The translations under genes were made by a program, and so were the position numbers. From NCBI GenBank assembly GCA_029973955.1, contig JARKQJ010000230.1:1-56326 (forward strand): a DNA stretch of 56,326 nt. Reading direction: 5' to 3'. Positions 48,021 through 56,257 of the stretch are shown piece after piece. How positions within the stretch are numbered: position 1 is the first letter of the stretch; the number at the start of each line of letters is the position of its first letter. The notes beneath the pieces were generated by a model, which ran no database searches, was not told where the DNA came from, and saw only the letters and a list, made by a program, of their open reading frames with translations. This DNA is from Paludibaculum sp. GTDB taxonomy: Bacteria; Acidobacteriota; Terriglobia; Bryobacterales; Bryobacteraceae.

Positions 48021-50216
48021 CTATTCCTCCAGCCTCGCTTCAGCCAGGCCTTGGACCGGGACGCCGTGTGCGGCGGCGTAGGCTTTCGTCAATTTGGAGA
48101 GGCCGGCGCACCATTGGGGCAGATCCAGGCTGCGCTCTGGGGCGGCCATGAAGTCGAGGCCGGGGGTGCGGTCGGCGAAGTGGTCCTTGGTGTCGTCGAG
48201 GACGTGGAAGAACTTGCGGCCGTTGACTTCGCGGTTTTTGGGCCACTGGCTCTTTTCCCAGGCTGTGACGAGCTGGGCGTAGACGGCTTCGCCGCCCTTG
48301 GATACCGATTGGGCTTTGTTGTAGGCGGCGACGAGGTGGCCGACGGCCAGGGCGTGCTGGCCCTTGGCGGCGGCGGCGGCGGCGGCGGAGAGGTCCTTTT
48401 CGGCGCCGGCGAGCGAGGTGAAGAGCCGCCAGTGGTGGCCGGAGAAGCGGGCGAGCGCGAGCATCATTTCGAGGTTGTAGCGGTTGCGCTCGACGTTGAG
48501 CAGGGTCTCGTGGAGGGAGTGGACAAGCTGATCGTTCTGCAAGGCGAGCGAGGAGGCCTCGCCGAGATAGCCTTTGTAGCGCGCGGCGAAGCGCGGTTGA
48601 ACGGCGAGCGTGGCGGGGTTGGGCAGGGCGGGCAGTTCGAGGGTGAGATCCTGGCGGCCGGTGCCGATGCCCTTGCCTTCGGAGTTGCCGTAACCGGGCT
48701 TGCGGACGCGGGTGGGGACGCGGTCCCAGGTGCGCTGCCAGGCACGGACCTGGCGCTGGAGGCTGCGGTAGTTTTCGACGAGGCCGGCGGTGTTGCCGCC
48801 GTAGTAGATGCGCATGAACTCGGCGGCCTGCTGCTCCGGAGTGGGCGAGCCGGGGTGCCAGGCCCAGGCGGCGACGGCGCTCCAGCCGAGCCAGAAGGTC
48901 TCATTGTGGAGGCCGGAGTCGCCCCAGGCGGCGCCGAAGGCCCCGATGGGATTCATCTTCATGGCGCGGGCGGTGTTGAAGGTCTGGAAGGCCGCGGTGA
49001 GGCGGCCGGCGGTGAAGACCTCTTCGAACTCGCCCATGACGACGCCGGGCGGCAGGCTCTCAATGGCGAAGTGATCCGGGAAGAGAAACTCGGCGCCCTG
49101 CATGGAGACGTAGACGAGCTGGCGCATGCCTTTGCGCTTCTCGATCTCCACGAAGCTATCGTCACCGACGACGCCATCGATCACGTCGGCGGGAATGCGT
49201 TCGAGGTCCTTGGCGAGCAGCGGGTATTCGAGCCAGGCCAACATGCGGCGGCCGCGGGCGGCGAGGTGATCGTGCGCGCGGATGGCGAAGTCAGCCCACT
49301 CGGCGCTGCGGTTGGCGGGGTTGTAGGGGCGGGTGCAGGCGGCGCCGATGCCGGCGTAGTAGTTCTCGTCGGTGGAGACGAAGAAGTAGTCGATGCCTTT
49401 GGTGGCGGCGATCAGGTCGTCGTACATCTGGAAGATGAGTTTGTAAGTGTCGGCATTGCAGGTGTCGGAGCTGTAGTTGTTGCCGTCGGCGCGGAGGTGA
49501 GCGAACTGCGGGTGCTTCAGGACGTAGGTGAGGTGGGCGGGCGACTGGACGACGGGCACGATCTGGATGTAGCGTTCGAGGCCGTAGTTGACCAGCTCCT
49601 GAAGTTCGGCGGGCGTGAACGCGCCGGGCGCGCCGATGATGGGGTTGGACGGGTAAGAGAACTTGTCTTCGAGTTCGAAGCCGATGGTGTTGATCTTGAA
49701 ATGGGCGGCCCAGTCGAGGTAGCGCTTGAGGGTCTCCATGCGGTCCTGGTGGTGCTTGGTGTCCCAGTGCAGGAAGCGCAGGTTGAGGCGGGGCCAATCC
49801 TCGATCTCGCACTCGGGGAGGGTGTTTTTGGCGGCGAGCTGAAGGAGGGTTTGCACGCCATAGAAGAGGCCGGCGTCGCCGTTGCCGGTGATCTCGATGC
49901 GGCCGGGCGCGATGGTGAGCTTGTAGGCCTGAGCGGCGACTTCAGCGGGCGCGGCGGAGACGGCGCCGGGGGCGGTGCGCAGGGCGATGATGCTGGGCGA
50001 GTCCGCGGTGAAGTTGGCTTTGAGGCCGGCTTCGAGGGCACGGCGGGCGATGCCGTTGGGCGCCTGGATGCGCCAGGGCGCTGCGAGGGAGACGTCGCCG
50101 GGCTTCAGAGAGACGCGCTGCGGCGCGGGCAGGACGGAGTGGCCGCGGAGGAAGAGAGCGGTGGGCTCGGCGGCGTTCGCGGCAAGAGCGGTGAAGATGA
50201 GCAGGTGTCGCAACAT
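48021..50216 (-). CDS. Exported GH20 family glycoside hydrolase (beta-N-acetylhexosaminidase-like)
   Basis: A 731-residue exported enzyme. Signal peptide (MLRHLLIFTALAANA), GH20b domain (ALEAGLKANF to YKLTIAPGRIEITGNGDAGLFYGVQTLLQL), then the barrel (IEDWPRLNLRFLHWDTKHH, WAAHFKINTIGFELEDKFSYP). The catalytic pair is D283-E284 (FVSTDENYY); the usual preceding H-x-G-G is altered. The C-terminal 250 residues are helical and contain an eight-alanine run. Enzymes of this kind remove hexosamine units using substrate-assisted catalysis; the divergent active-site surroundings leave room for another sugar. It follows the hydrolase gene by 10 nt. Confidence 0.85.
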   Translation of the reverse strand: MLRHLLIFTALAANAAEPTALFLRGHSVLPAPQRVSLKPGDVSLAAPWRIQAPNGIARRALEAGLKANFTADSPSIIALRTAPGAVSAAPAEVAAQAYKLTIAPGRIEITGNGDAGLFYGVQTLLQLAAKNTLPECEIEDWPRLNLRFLHWDTKHHQDRMETLKRYLDWAAHFKINTIGFELEDKFSYPSNPIIGAPGAFTPAELQELVNYGLERYIQIVPVVQSPAHLTYVLKHPQFAHLRADGNNYSSDTCNADTYKLIFQMYDDLIAATKGIDYFFVSTDENYYAGIGAACTRPYNPANRSAEWADFAIRAHDHLAARGRRMLAWLEYPLLAKDLERIPADVIDGVVGDDSFVEIEKRKGMRQLVYVSMQGAEFLFPDHFAIESLPPGVVMGEFEEVFTAGRLTAAFQTFNTARAMKMNPIGAFGAAWGDSGLHNETFWLGWSAVAAWAWHPGSPTPEQQAAEFMRIYYGGNTAGLVENYRSLQRQVRAWQRTWDRVPTRVRKPGYGNSEGKGIGTGRQDLTLELPALPNPATLAVQPRFAARYKGYLGEASSLALQNDQLVHSLHETLLNVERNRYNLEMMLALARFSGHHWRLFTSLAGAEKDLSAAAAAAAKGQHALAVGHLVAAYNKAQSVSKGGEAVYAQLVTAWEKSQWPKNREVNGRKFFHVLDDTKDHFADRTPGLDFMAAPERSLDLPQWCAGLSKLTKAYAAAHGVPVQGLAEARLEE

Positions 50217-50226
50217 GATAGGTTCC

Positions 50227-52275
50227 TTATTCGAACAGGCGGGTGTAGGCGGTGGCTTCGGGTTCTTCGATCTGGCGCACGTAGATTTGCGCTTTGGGAT
50301 AGATCTCCCTGGCGGCGTTGGCGGGCAGGGCGGCGCCGAGCGGCGTGGCGAGATCGATGAGGACGGTGCGGCCGGCGTGGAGTGCGGCGAGGGCGGGCAA
50401 GTCGTAGTCCTTGAGGGCGCCGGGGACGAGGCCTTCGAAGACGGCGCGGTGGACCGGATTGTCGACGATGGCGCGATAGGAGGCGACCATTTCGTCGAGG
50501 ATCAGATCGCGGAAGGGGACGCCGGCGGCGGCGGCGTGGAGGAGGGCGGGGGCGGCGTTGCCCTGGGCGGCGCCGTGGATGCGGGCGCGGTCGATGCCGG
50601 GCCGGGCGGCGAGGAGATGGAAGGCGCGCTGGATGTCGTAGGCGCGCTGGGCGACGAGGCTGGTATCGAGCAGGACGGAGGTCATGGCGGAGTTGTAGTC
50701 TCCGAACCAGGAGGTCCAGCCGCCGCCCTGGGTGGCGGCGAGGGGGCGGGTTTCGCCGAGCCCGCGGACGTCGATGGCGAGGACGACGGCACCGCCCCGG
50801 GCGAGGGCCTGAATCTCCGGCCACGCGGCCGCTTTGCCGCGGGCGGAGACGAAGACGACGCCGGGGCGCGGGGCGCTGGTAGAGGCGGATGTAGAGACGA
50901 GCACGGAGGGCACGACGATGCCGGGCTCGGACTCATAGAGGAACTTCTCGATGGTGAGGCCGCCACGAGTCTCGCGGCCATAGGGACGGATGGCGGGCGG
51001 CGTGGTCTCCTCGCGCCATTGAATGCGGCGGCGGACGATGTCGCGCGTGGTAGCGGCGGGGGTGTTGAGCGCGCGGGCGCGGGCGCGGTTGAGGGTAAAA
51101 ACAGTTTCGCCGTTGAATGTTGTGGCGACCTGGCCGGTTTTGGTGACGGTGAGCTCTTCGACGGTGGCCGGCGGGATGGGCGGGTCGCCGGCAGGCGCGG
51201 GCTGGCCTTTGAGCCAACGGCTGAACCATTGATATGACGCGAGGCGGAGTTCGGCGGAGTAGCCGTGGCCTTCGTCCGTCTCCGTCATGGCGAACTTTTC
51301 GGGCGCGGCGGCGTAGGCCGGCTGGACAGCAGCAAAGGCGGAGCGGGCGCCCTGGATGGAGAAGAAGTCGCGGATGGCGGAGAGCATCATGTAGGGCTTG
51401 GGGGCGAAGGCGCGGATGAAATCGGCGTGTTCGAAGCCGTTGGCGAGGAAGCCGGGGATGCACTGCTCGGCGTCCTGGGGGCCGATGGTATCGAGGAGTC
51501 GCTGCCAGGAGGTGATGAAGCAGGAAGGGGCGGCGACGTGGATACGGGGATCGAGCGCGCCGAGGTAGGCGGTGTGGGTGCCGCCGCCGGAGTTGCCGGT
51601 GAGGCCGATGCGGGACTTGTCGACTTCGGGGCGGGAGAGGAGGTAATCGAGCGCGCGGGTGGCATCCCAGATGGTGTAGCGGGCGAGGGAGTCTCCGACG
51701 GCGAGGCACTGAATGCCCATGATGGTGTGTTCGGTGGTGGAAGGCGCGACCTTGGAGTTCTGGAGGGCTTCGTCCCAGTGCTGAATGCGTTCGCCCTGGC
51801 CGTTCTGATCCCAGGTGAGGGCGACGTAGCCGCGGCGGGCGAAGGTGGCGAGGATCTGCTGCCAGACGGGGTAGGCCTTGGCGCCGGGCTCATGGCCGAT
51901 GGGGAAGAGGATGGCGGGATAGGGGGCGGCGCCGGTGGTGGGGAGGTAGAGATTGGCGGTGACGTGGAAGCCGGGCTGGCTTTCGAAGACGATTTTCTCG
52001 ACGCGATAGCCGTCGCGCTGGAGGGTGCCGGTGACGCGGGCGTTGAGTGGCGTGCGTTCGGGCAGGCCGCCGAGGCCTTTGAGGAAGGCGGCGCGGAACT
52101 CCTCAGGGGAGGCGGGCGTGGCGCGGTGGCGCTGGCGGACCTGCTGCTTGAGGTAGTTGGGCAGCATGTCGCGGAGGGCGCGGCCGTCGGTCTGATTGGA
52201 GAGGAAGTCGAGGGCCGGCTCCTGCGCGAAGGCGGCGGAGAGGAGCAGGGGGCAGAGGGCGGCGGCGAGTTTCAT
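50227..52275 (-). CDS. Exported two-domain alpha/beta hydrolase (acetyl-xylan-esterase-like)
   Basis: A 682-residue exported protein made of two alpha/beta hydrolase units. The first has the oxyanion region PIGHEPGAKAYP and the nucleophile S229 in TGNSGGGTH, with DEGHGY supplying the catalytic His; this resembles Abhydrolase_7/acetyl-xylan esterases. The second (from about residue 470: GVVFVSARGKAAAWPEIQALARGGAVVLAIDVRGLGE) keeps the fold but its elbow reads GAAQG with Ala in place of Ser, so it is probably inactive. Signal peptide MKLAAALCPLLLSAAFA. It overlaps the GH5-like gene by 4 nt (ATGA). Confidence 0.82.
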   Translation of the reverse strand: MKLAAALCPLLLSAAFAQEPALDFLSNQTDGRALRDMLPNYLKQQVRQRHRATPASPEEFRAAFLKGLGGLPERTPLNARVTGTLQRDGYRVEKIVFESQPGFHVTANLYLPTTGAAPYPAILFPIGHEPGAKAYPVWQQILATFARRGYVALTWDQNGQGERIQHWDEALQNSKVAPSTTEHTIMGIQCLAVGDSLARYTIWDATRALDYLLSRPEVDKSRIGLTGNSGGGTHTAYLGALDPRIHVAAPSCFITSWQRLLDTIGPQDAEQCIPGFLANGFEHADFIRAFAPKPYMMLSAIRDFFSIQGARSAFAAVQPAYAAAPEKFAMTETDEGHGYSAELRLASYQWFSRWLKGQPAPAGDPPIPPATVEELTVTKTGQVATTFNGETVFTLNRARARALNTPAATTRDIVRRRIQWREETTPPAIRPYGRETRGGLTIEKFLYESEPGIVVPSVLVSTSASTSAPRPGVVFVSARGKAAAWPEIQALARGGAVVLAIDVRGLGETRPLAATQGGGWTSWFGDYNSAMTSVLLDTSLVAQRAYDIQRAFHLLAARPGIDRARIHGAAQGNAAPALLHAAAAGVPFRDLILDEMVASYRAIVDNPVHRAVFEGLVPGALKDYDLPALAALHAGRTVLIDLATPLGAALPANAAREIYPKAQIYVRQIEEPEATAYTRLFE

Positions 52276-54032
52276 GGGCGGGTCCTTCGGATAATTTTGG
52301 CGGCGATGCCGGAGCGGAAAGGCGGCGGCTTGAGTTCGAGGCCGTAGCCGAAGTGATTGGAGGAGCGGACGCGGCCCTGGTCCTCACGAACGATTTTACC
52401 GGTAGCGGTGTCCCACCACTGGATGGCGTATTCGCCGTCGGCGAGGCCGGTGAAGTTGAGAGTGGCGGCGGGCTGAGCGGGGCCGGTTTCAGGCTTGCCA
52501 TCGACGATGCGGAAGGCGAGGGGATCGTGGAGCCAGAGGAGCGCGCGGTCGGAAGCAACGAGGCCGTGGAGTTGGAGGGTGACGGGGAGCGAGGGGCGCG
52601 AGAGGCCGGGGCGGCGCCAGGAGCGCGCCGGGAGGTCTTCGCCATCGAGGAAGGCGGCGAGAGGCTGGTAGTGGTAGTAGAGATCGAGCGGCTCGATGTA
52701 GTTGTGCCACCACCAGTAGAGGCCGGTACCGGCGGCGCCGGAGAGGGCGGAGGCCCAGATGGTGTCGTGAAAGTGGCGGCCTTCGGGATCGAGCTTGGCG
52801 GCGAGGGCGGGATCTTCGACGCCCTGCTCGCCGAAGAAGTAGGGCTTCGAGAAGGAGCTCATGAGGTGGTCGGAGTCCTGGAGGGTGTATTGCGCGGCGT
52901 CGTAGGGGAGGTCCCAGTAGGAGTGGCCCTGGGCGATGTCGATGTCGGAGATGGCGAACATGAGGGGGTCGCGCCAGGAGGTGGTGATGAGGTGGCGCCA
53001 GGGGTCGATGGATTTGAGATAGGCGGCCATTTCGCGATGCCAGGCGGCGTTGGCGGCGGGGTCGAAGCCCTCGTTGTTGTCGACCTCGTTCCAGAGTTCC
53101 CAGGCGGCGAGTTGAGCAGACCAGCCCCAGCGGGCGACGGAGTAGCGGAGGCGGCGGCGGACGAGCTCGCGGGCCTTTTCGTTGGTGAAGTACTCCTGGG
53201 GCGTGCGGCAGGGTCCGCCGTTGGCGGCGTTGTAGGGATTGCGGGGCCAGCGGTGCTTCTGGCTGGTCTGCCACCAGACTGTCATCTCGAAGGCGAGCTG
53301 GTAGTAGATGCCGTGGCGGGCGGATTCGCGATCGACTTCGTCGAGGCGCCAGGCGGAGGCGAGGTCATAGCGGCCGAGGCCGGTGGCCTGGGTTTCGAGA
53401 GGGAAGCCGGCGAAGCTGGAGTTACCGGGGGCGGCGACGATGGAAGGGTCCTGGGGGACGTAGTATTCCTGCCAGAGGCGGACGTAGTTGGCGCGGCCCT
53501 GGGCGAGCTTGGGAAGGATGCGCGAGTAGTAGTAGGTGCCCTCCCGGTTCTGGTACATGCAGAGGTTTTCCCCGATGGGGAAGAAGGGCCGGCCGGAGGA
53601 GTGTTCGAGATAGGCGGGATTGCGAGGACTGCGGCGGATGTAGCCGGGGTTTGCCGATTCGGCGATGGTGACGGTGAGGGGATCGGAGTGGCCCTCCCGG
53701 CCATCGATGGTCCAGACGGCAGAGACGCGATGGGGGCCGGCTTCGGGACTGGAGAAACGCAGGCGCCAGCCGGGCTGGCCCTGGGGGGCGAGCTGTTCGA
53801 CGCGCTGAATGCCCTGGGCCGCGGGGTTCTGGAGCGAGCGGGTGAAGTGCTGGTACCAGAAGGCGGGGACGCGGAGGGATTTGCCGGAGGGGAGGGTGAT
53901 GGTGGCGTCGACGCGGGCGGTATTGGGATCGAAAGGATTGGCGGCTACGGGGGCTGGAATGGAGAGTTCGACCAACTCATAGCGGCCGGCGGGCGGCGAG
54001 AGAAGTTGCAGGGCGGCGAGGGCGACGAGCAT
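52272..54032 (-). CDS. Exported DUF5060/GH5-like glycoside hydrolase
   Basis: A 586-residue protein: short hydrophobic start (MLVALAALQLLS), a DUF5060-type beta-sandwich (RYELVELSIPAPVAANPFDPNTARVDATITLPSG), then a TIM barrel. E316 in AWELWNEVDNN is the likely acid/base and E402 in YFFGEQGVED the likely nucleophile, the clan GH-A spacing. The C-terminal part is a beta domain (LNFTGLADGEYAIQWWDTATGK). Probable endo-acting enzyme on a plant or microbial polysaccharide. First gene of a three-gene transcript with the esterase-like and GH20 genes. The start at 54032 was chosen for the signal sequence. Confidence 0.8.
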   Translation of the reverse strand: MLVALAALQLLSPPAGRYELVELSIPAPVAANPFDPNTARVDATITLPSGKSLRVPAFWYQHFTRSLQNPAAQGIQRVEQLAPQGQPGWRLRFSSPEAGPHRVSAVWTIDGREGHSDPLTVTIAESANPGYIRRSPRNPAYLEHSSGRPFFPIGENLCMYQNREGTYYYSRILPKLAQGRANYVRLWQEYYVPQDPSIVAAPGNSSFAGFPLETQATGLGRYDLASAWRLDEVDRESARHGIYYQLAFEMTVWWQTSQKHRWPRNPYNAANGGPCRTPQEYFTNEKARELVRRRLRYSVARWGWSAQLAAWELWNEVDNNEGFDPAANAAWHREMAAYLKSIDPWRHLITTSWRDPLMFAISDIDIAQGHSYWDLPYDAAQYTLQDSDHLMSSFSKPYFFGEQGVEDPALAAKLDPEGRHFHDTIWASALSGAAGTGLYWWWHNYIEPLDLYYHYQPLAAFLDGEDLPARSWRRPGLSRPSLPVTLQLHGLVASDRALLWLHDPLAFRIVDGKPETGPAQPAATLNFTGLADGEYAIQWWDTATGKIVREDQGRVRSSNHFGYGLELKPPPFRSGIAAKIIRRTRP

Positions 54033-54137
54033 TGGTTTGTAAGCCGACTTTCCTAACTGGGGATTAGAGCATACCTGAGAGCGAATCGCAATACGGACTT
54101 CAGGTGATAGGGGCGGGTCTGCTATTCTGGCGTCGCC

Positions 54138-56102
54138 ATGGTGCCGCTTTTGCTGGTGATGCTGAGTATGGCGGGGACGCCGTTTGAAGACCGGGTTTTT
54201 CGGAGCAAAGTGTTCGGGCAGGAGAGGCACTACCGGCTATTTCTGCCGGCGGATTACGCGACGAGCGGGCAGCGGTACCCGGTGATCTACTATTTCCACG
54301 GGCACAGCGACCGCTACACGCTGGAGCGCTACGACGAAGGCAAGGACACCGTGCCGAAGATAGCGAAGTTTGTGGCGGAGCATCCGGTGATAGTGGTGGC
54401 GGTGGACGGGTATGTGGCGGAGCACTACACGGGGTTTTACGGGGGTGCGCCCTATGACGTGATGGCGGACGGCGGGGCGTACGATTTCGGGGTTTATTTC
54501 CAGGAATTAGTGGCGCATATCGACGGAACACTGCGGACGATGACGGGGCGGCGGTACCGGGCGACGTCGGGGCTGAGCATGGGCGGGTTTATGAGCCTGT
54601 ATCTGAGCGCGCGGTATCCGGAGCTGATTGGGAGCGCGTCGGCGTTCAATCCGGGGCCGGAGTTCTACATTGGCGCGAAGGGGGAGAGGGTGCTGTGGCG
54701 GCCGAAGGACCATGTGGCGAGCCACAAGCAGACGATGGTGCGGCTGATCCGGGCGAGCGGAGATTACATCAGCCAGTATCACGAAGAGACGCGGATGGCG
54801 TATGCGCGGGCGGCGGCGGTGGATTTCGAGTTCCGGCAGGATGAATATCACCGGCACTGGGCGACATCGATTGGCGAGACGTTCGCATTTCACGAGCGGG
54901 GGTTCAGGAATCCGAAGCTGGGGAATACGCCGGAGTCGTTCGACTACGACAGTGCGTACCGGAAGTTTGGGGCGTGGGGCTGGGAGTTTGAAGCGGTGGG
55001 CGGCGGGGCCGGGTACACGGTGCTGCGGGGTGTGGGGCAAGGCGGGTTGCGGGTGGAGACGCGGCGGTATGCGCCGGATGGCGGGGCGGTGGCGGGGCGG
55101 ACGGTGCGGGTGTTGACGCCGGGGTTGTACAAGGCCGGGGCGCAGTACACGGTGCTGGATGCGCCGTTGAATGGCGGCCAAGTTCAGCGGACTGTCGTGT
55201 CCGCGGGCGCGGATGGACGGCTGCGGTTTGAAGTGGAAGGCAGCGGGCGGCAGGTTTCGATTCACGGGCCGGGAGCGGGCGGGCAGGCTCCGGTGGTGCT
55301 GCCGATGGGGCGCGGAGATGCGCTGCGAGTGATGCCGGGCGTGGAAGTGGCGCTGCCGGTGCGGATCTACAATCCGCGGCTGGAGGCGATGAAGAACGTC
55401 ACCGTGGAGGTGTCGAGCGCGTATCCGATTGTGTCGCTAGTGGAGACAAAGACGCGGGTGGACGAGATTCCGGCGGGGGGATTTGTGGATTTGTCGAAGG
55501 TATTCCGGGCTCGATTCACGGCCGGGAGCGGGGATTATTGGCCGGCCCGGATTACGGTGCAGGTGAGCGGGGTGGCGGAAGATGTGGATGTGCTGGTGGC
55601 TCCGGACGGGATGACGGCGCCTGTGGCGATGGAGATTCTGGACGGACGGACGGTCACCTTCAAGGTGTTCCGGCAGAAGGGGAACCAGGGCGGGGGCTCG
55701 GCGATCGAGCGGACGGTGACGGAAGGCAAGGGGAACGGCAACGGCGTGCTGGAACCGGGCGAAGAGGCGACGATCTGGGTGCAGACGACGCAGGGGATGG
55801 ATCCATTCGACAAGGGGACATGGCACCGGGCGCGGGTGTACACGCCGGCGACTTGGCTGGAAGAGGCGCAGCGGCTGGAGGAGCAGAAGGGTCTGGAGTG
55901 GACGAGCGCGAAGGAGTTGACGAGCGTGGTGCGCGTGAGGGCGGACGCGGCGCCGGGGAGCGAGGCGGAGGCGGTGCTGTGGAGCGAGAGCTGGTCGTAC
56001 CACTTTACGCCGGATGTGCGGTATGGGGTGGAGCCGTTGTATCAGGCGTACCAGTTGCACCGCGGGGAGGCGCACAAGGTGGTGCTGCGGTTGGGGCGGT
56101 GA
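54138..56102 (+). CDS. Esterase with GLSMGG active site and C-terminal beta domains
   Basis: A 654-residue protein. The N-terminal third is a putative-esterase (esterase D/feruloyl-esterase-like) domain: RHYRLFLPADY, YPVIYYFHGHSD, nucleophile S147 in TSGLSMGGF, and a late His region. The rest appears to consist of beta-sandwich domains (for example VALPVRIYNPRLEAMKNVTVEVSSAYP). The signal sequence (MVPLLLVMLSMAG) is short. Codons are mostly G-ending (GCG, GGG, CGG), unlike the C-ending plus-strand genes at 1-35 kb, in line with the strand-composition switch near 47.7 kb. TATTCT ends 9 nt before the ATG. Confidence 0.8.
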   Translation: MVPLLLVMLSMAGTPFEDRVFRSKVFGQERHYRLFLPADYATSGQRYPVIYYFHGHSDRYTLERYDEGKDTVPKIAKFVAEHPVIVVAVDGYVAEHYTGFYGGAPYDVMADGGAYDFGVYFQELVAHIDGTLRTMTGRRYRATSGLSMGGFMSLYLSARYPELIGSASAFNPGPEFYIGAKGERVLWRPKDHVASHKQTMVRLIRASGDYISQYHEETRMAYARAAAVDFEFRQDEYHRHWATSIGETFAFHERGFRNPKLGNTPESFDYDSAYRKFGAWGWEFEAVGGGAGYTVLRGVGQGGLRVETRRYAPDGGAVAGRTVRVLTPGLYKAGAQYTVLDAPLNGGQVQRTVVSAGADGRLRFEVEGSGRQVSIHGPGAGGQAPVVLPMGRGDALRVMPGVEVALPVRIYNPRLEAMKNVTVEVSSAYPIVSLVETKTRVDEIPAGGFVDLSKVFRARFTAGSGDYWPARITVQVSGVAEDVDVLVAPDGMTAPVAMEILDGRTVTFKVFRQKGNQGGGSAIERTVTEGKGNGNGVLEPGEEATIWVQTTQGMDPFDKGTWHRARVYTPATWLEEAQRLEEQKGLEWTSAKELTSVVRVRADAAPGSEAEAVLWSESWSYHFTPDVRYGVEPLYQAYQLHRGEAHKVVLRLGR

Positions 56103-56143
56103 GGGGCCCCCTCCGGGGGGACGCCTCACGGCATTCACGGTGG

Positions 56144-56201
56144 CCCCGAGGCTGAGGCCTCGGGGGAACACGGCATTCACGGTGGCCCCGAGGCGTCAGC
56201 C
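56144..56201 (-). repeat. REP-like palindromic repeats, two units, second one interrupted
   Basis: The first hairpin is CCCCGAGGC-TGAG-GCCTCGGGG (56144-56165), with stem bases changed on both arms compared with the GAGAC/GTCTC copies. The second begins at 56186 but stops in the 3' arm after GCC at 56201, where AT-rich sequence starts. Each is preceded by GGCATTCACGGTGG, the complement of the tail seen at 35-37 kb. Located 41 bp after the esterase stop. Confidence 0.75.
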
Positions 56202-56223
56202 CATATGCGCTAACTTAATTGTA

Positions 56224-56252
56224 TTGACCGCCAATTTTTCCGGCACTATCCT
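56224..56252 (+). promoter_or_regulatory. Promoter of the last ORF (TTGACC-17-TATCCT)
   Basis: TTGACC (56224-56229), a 17-bp spacer and TATCCT (56247-56252) are followed by the ATG after only 5 nt. Transcription would begin at or next to the start codon, giving a leaderless or near-leaderless mRNA. The region is AT-rich compared with its surroundings. Confidence 0.55.
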
Positions 56253-56257
56253 AAGGT

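Noticed and set aside
47829..50360. Long plus-strand frame of about 840 codons, Gly/Val/Glu-rich
   Set aside because: Antisense to the GH20 gene, which has signal peptide, catalytic DE pair and correct length.
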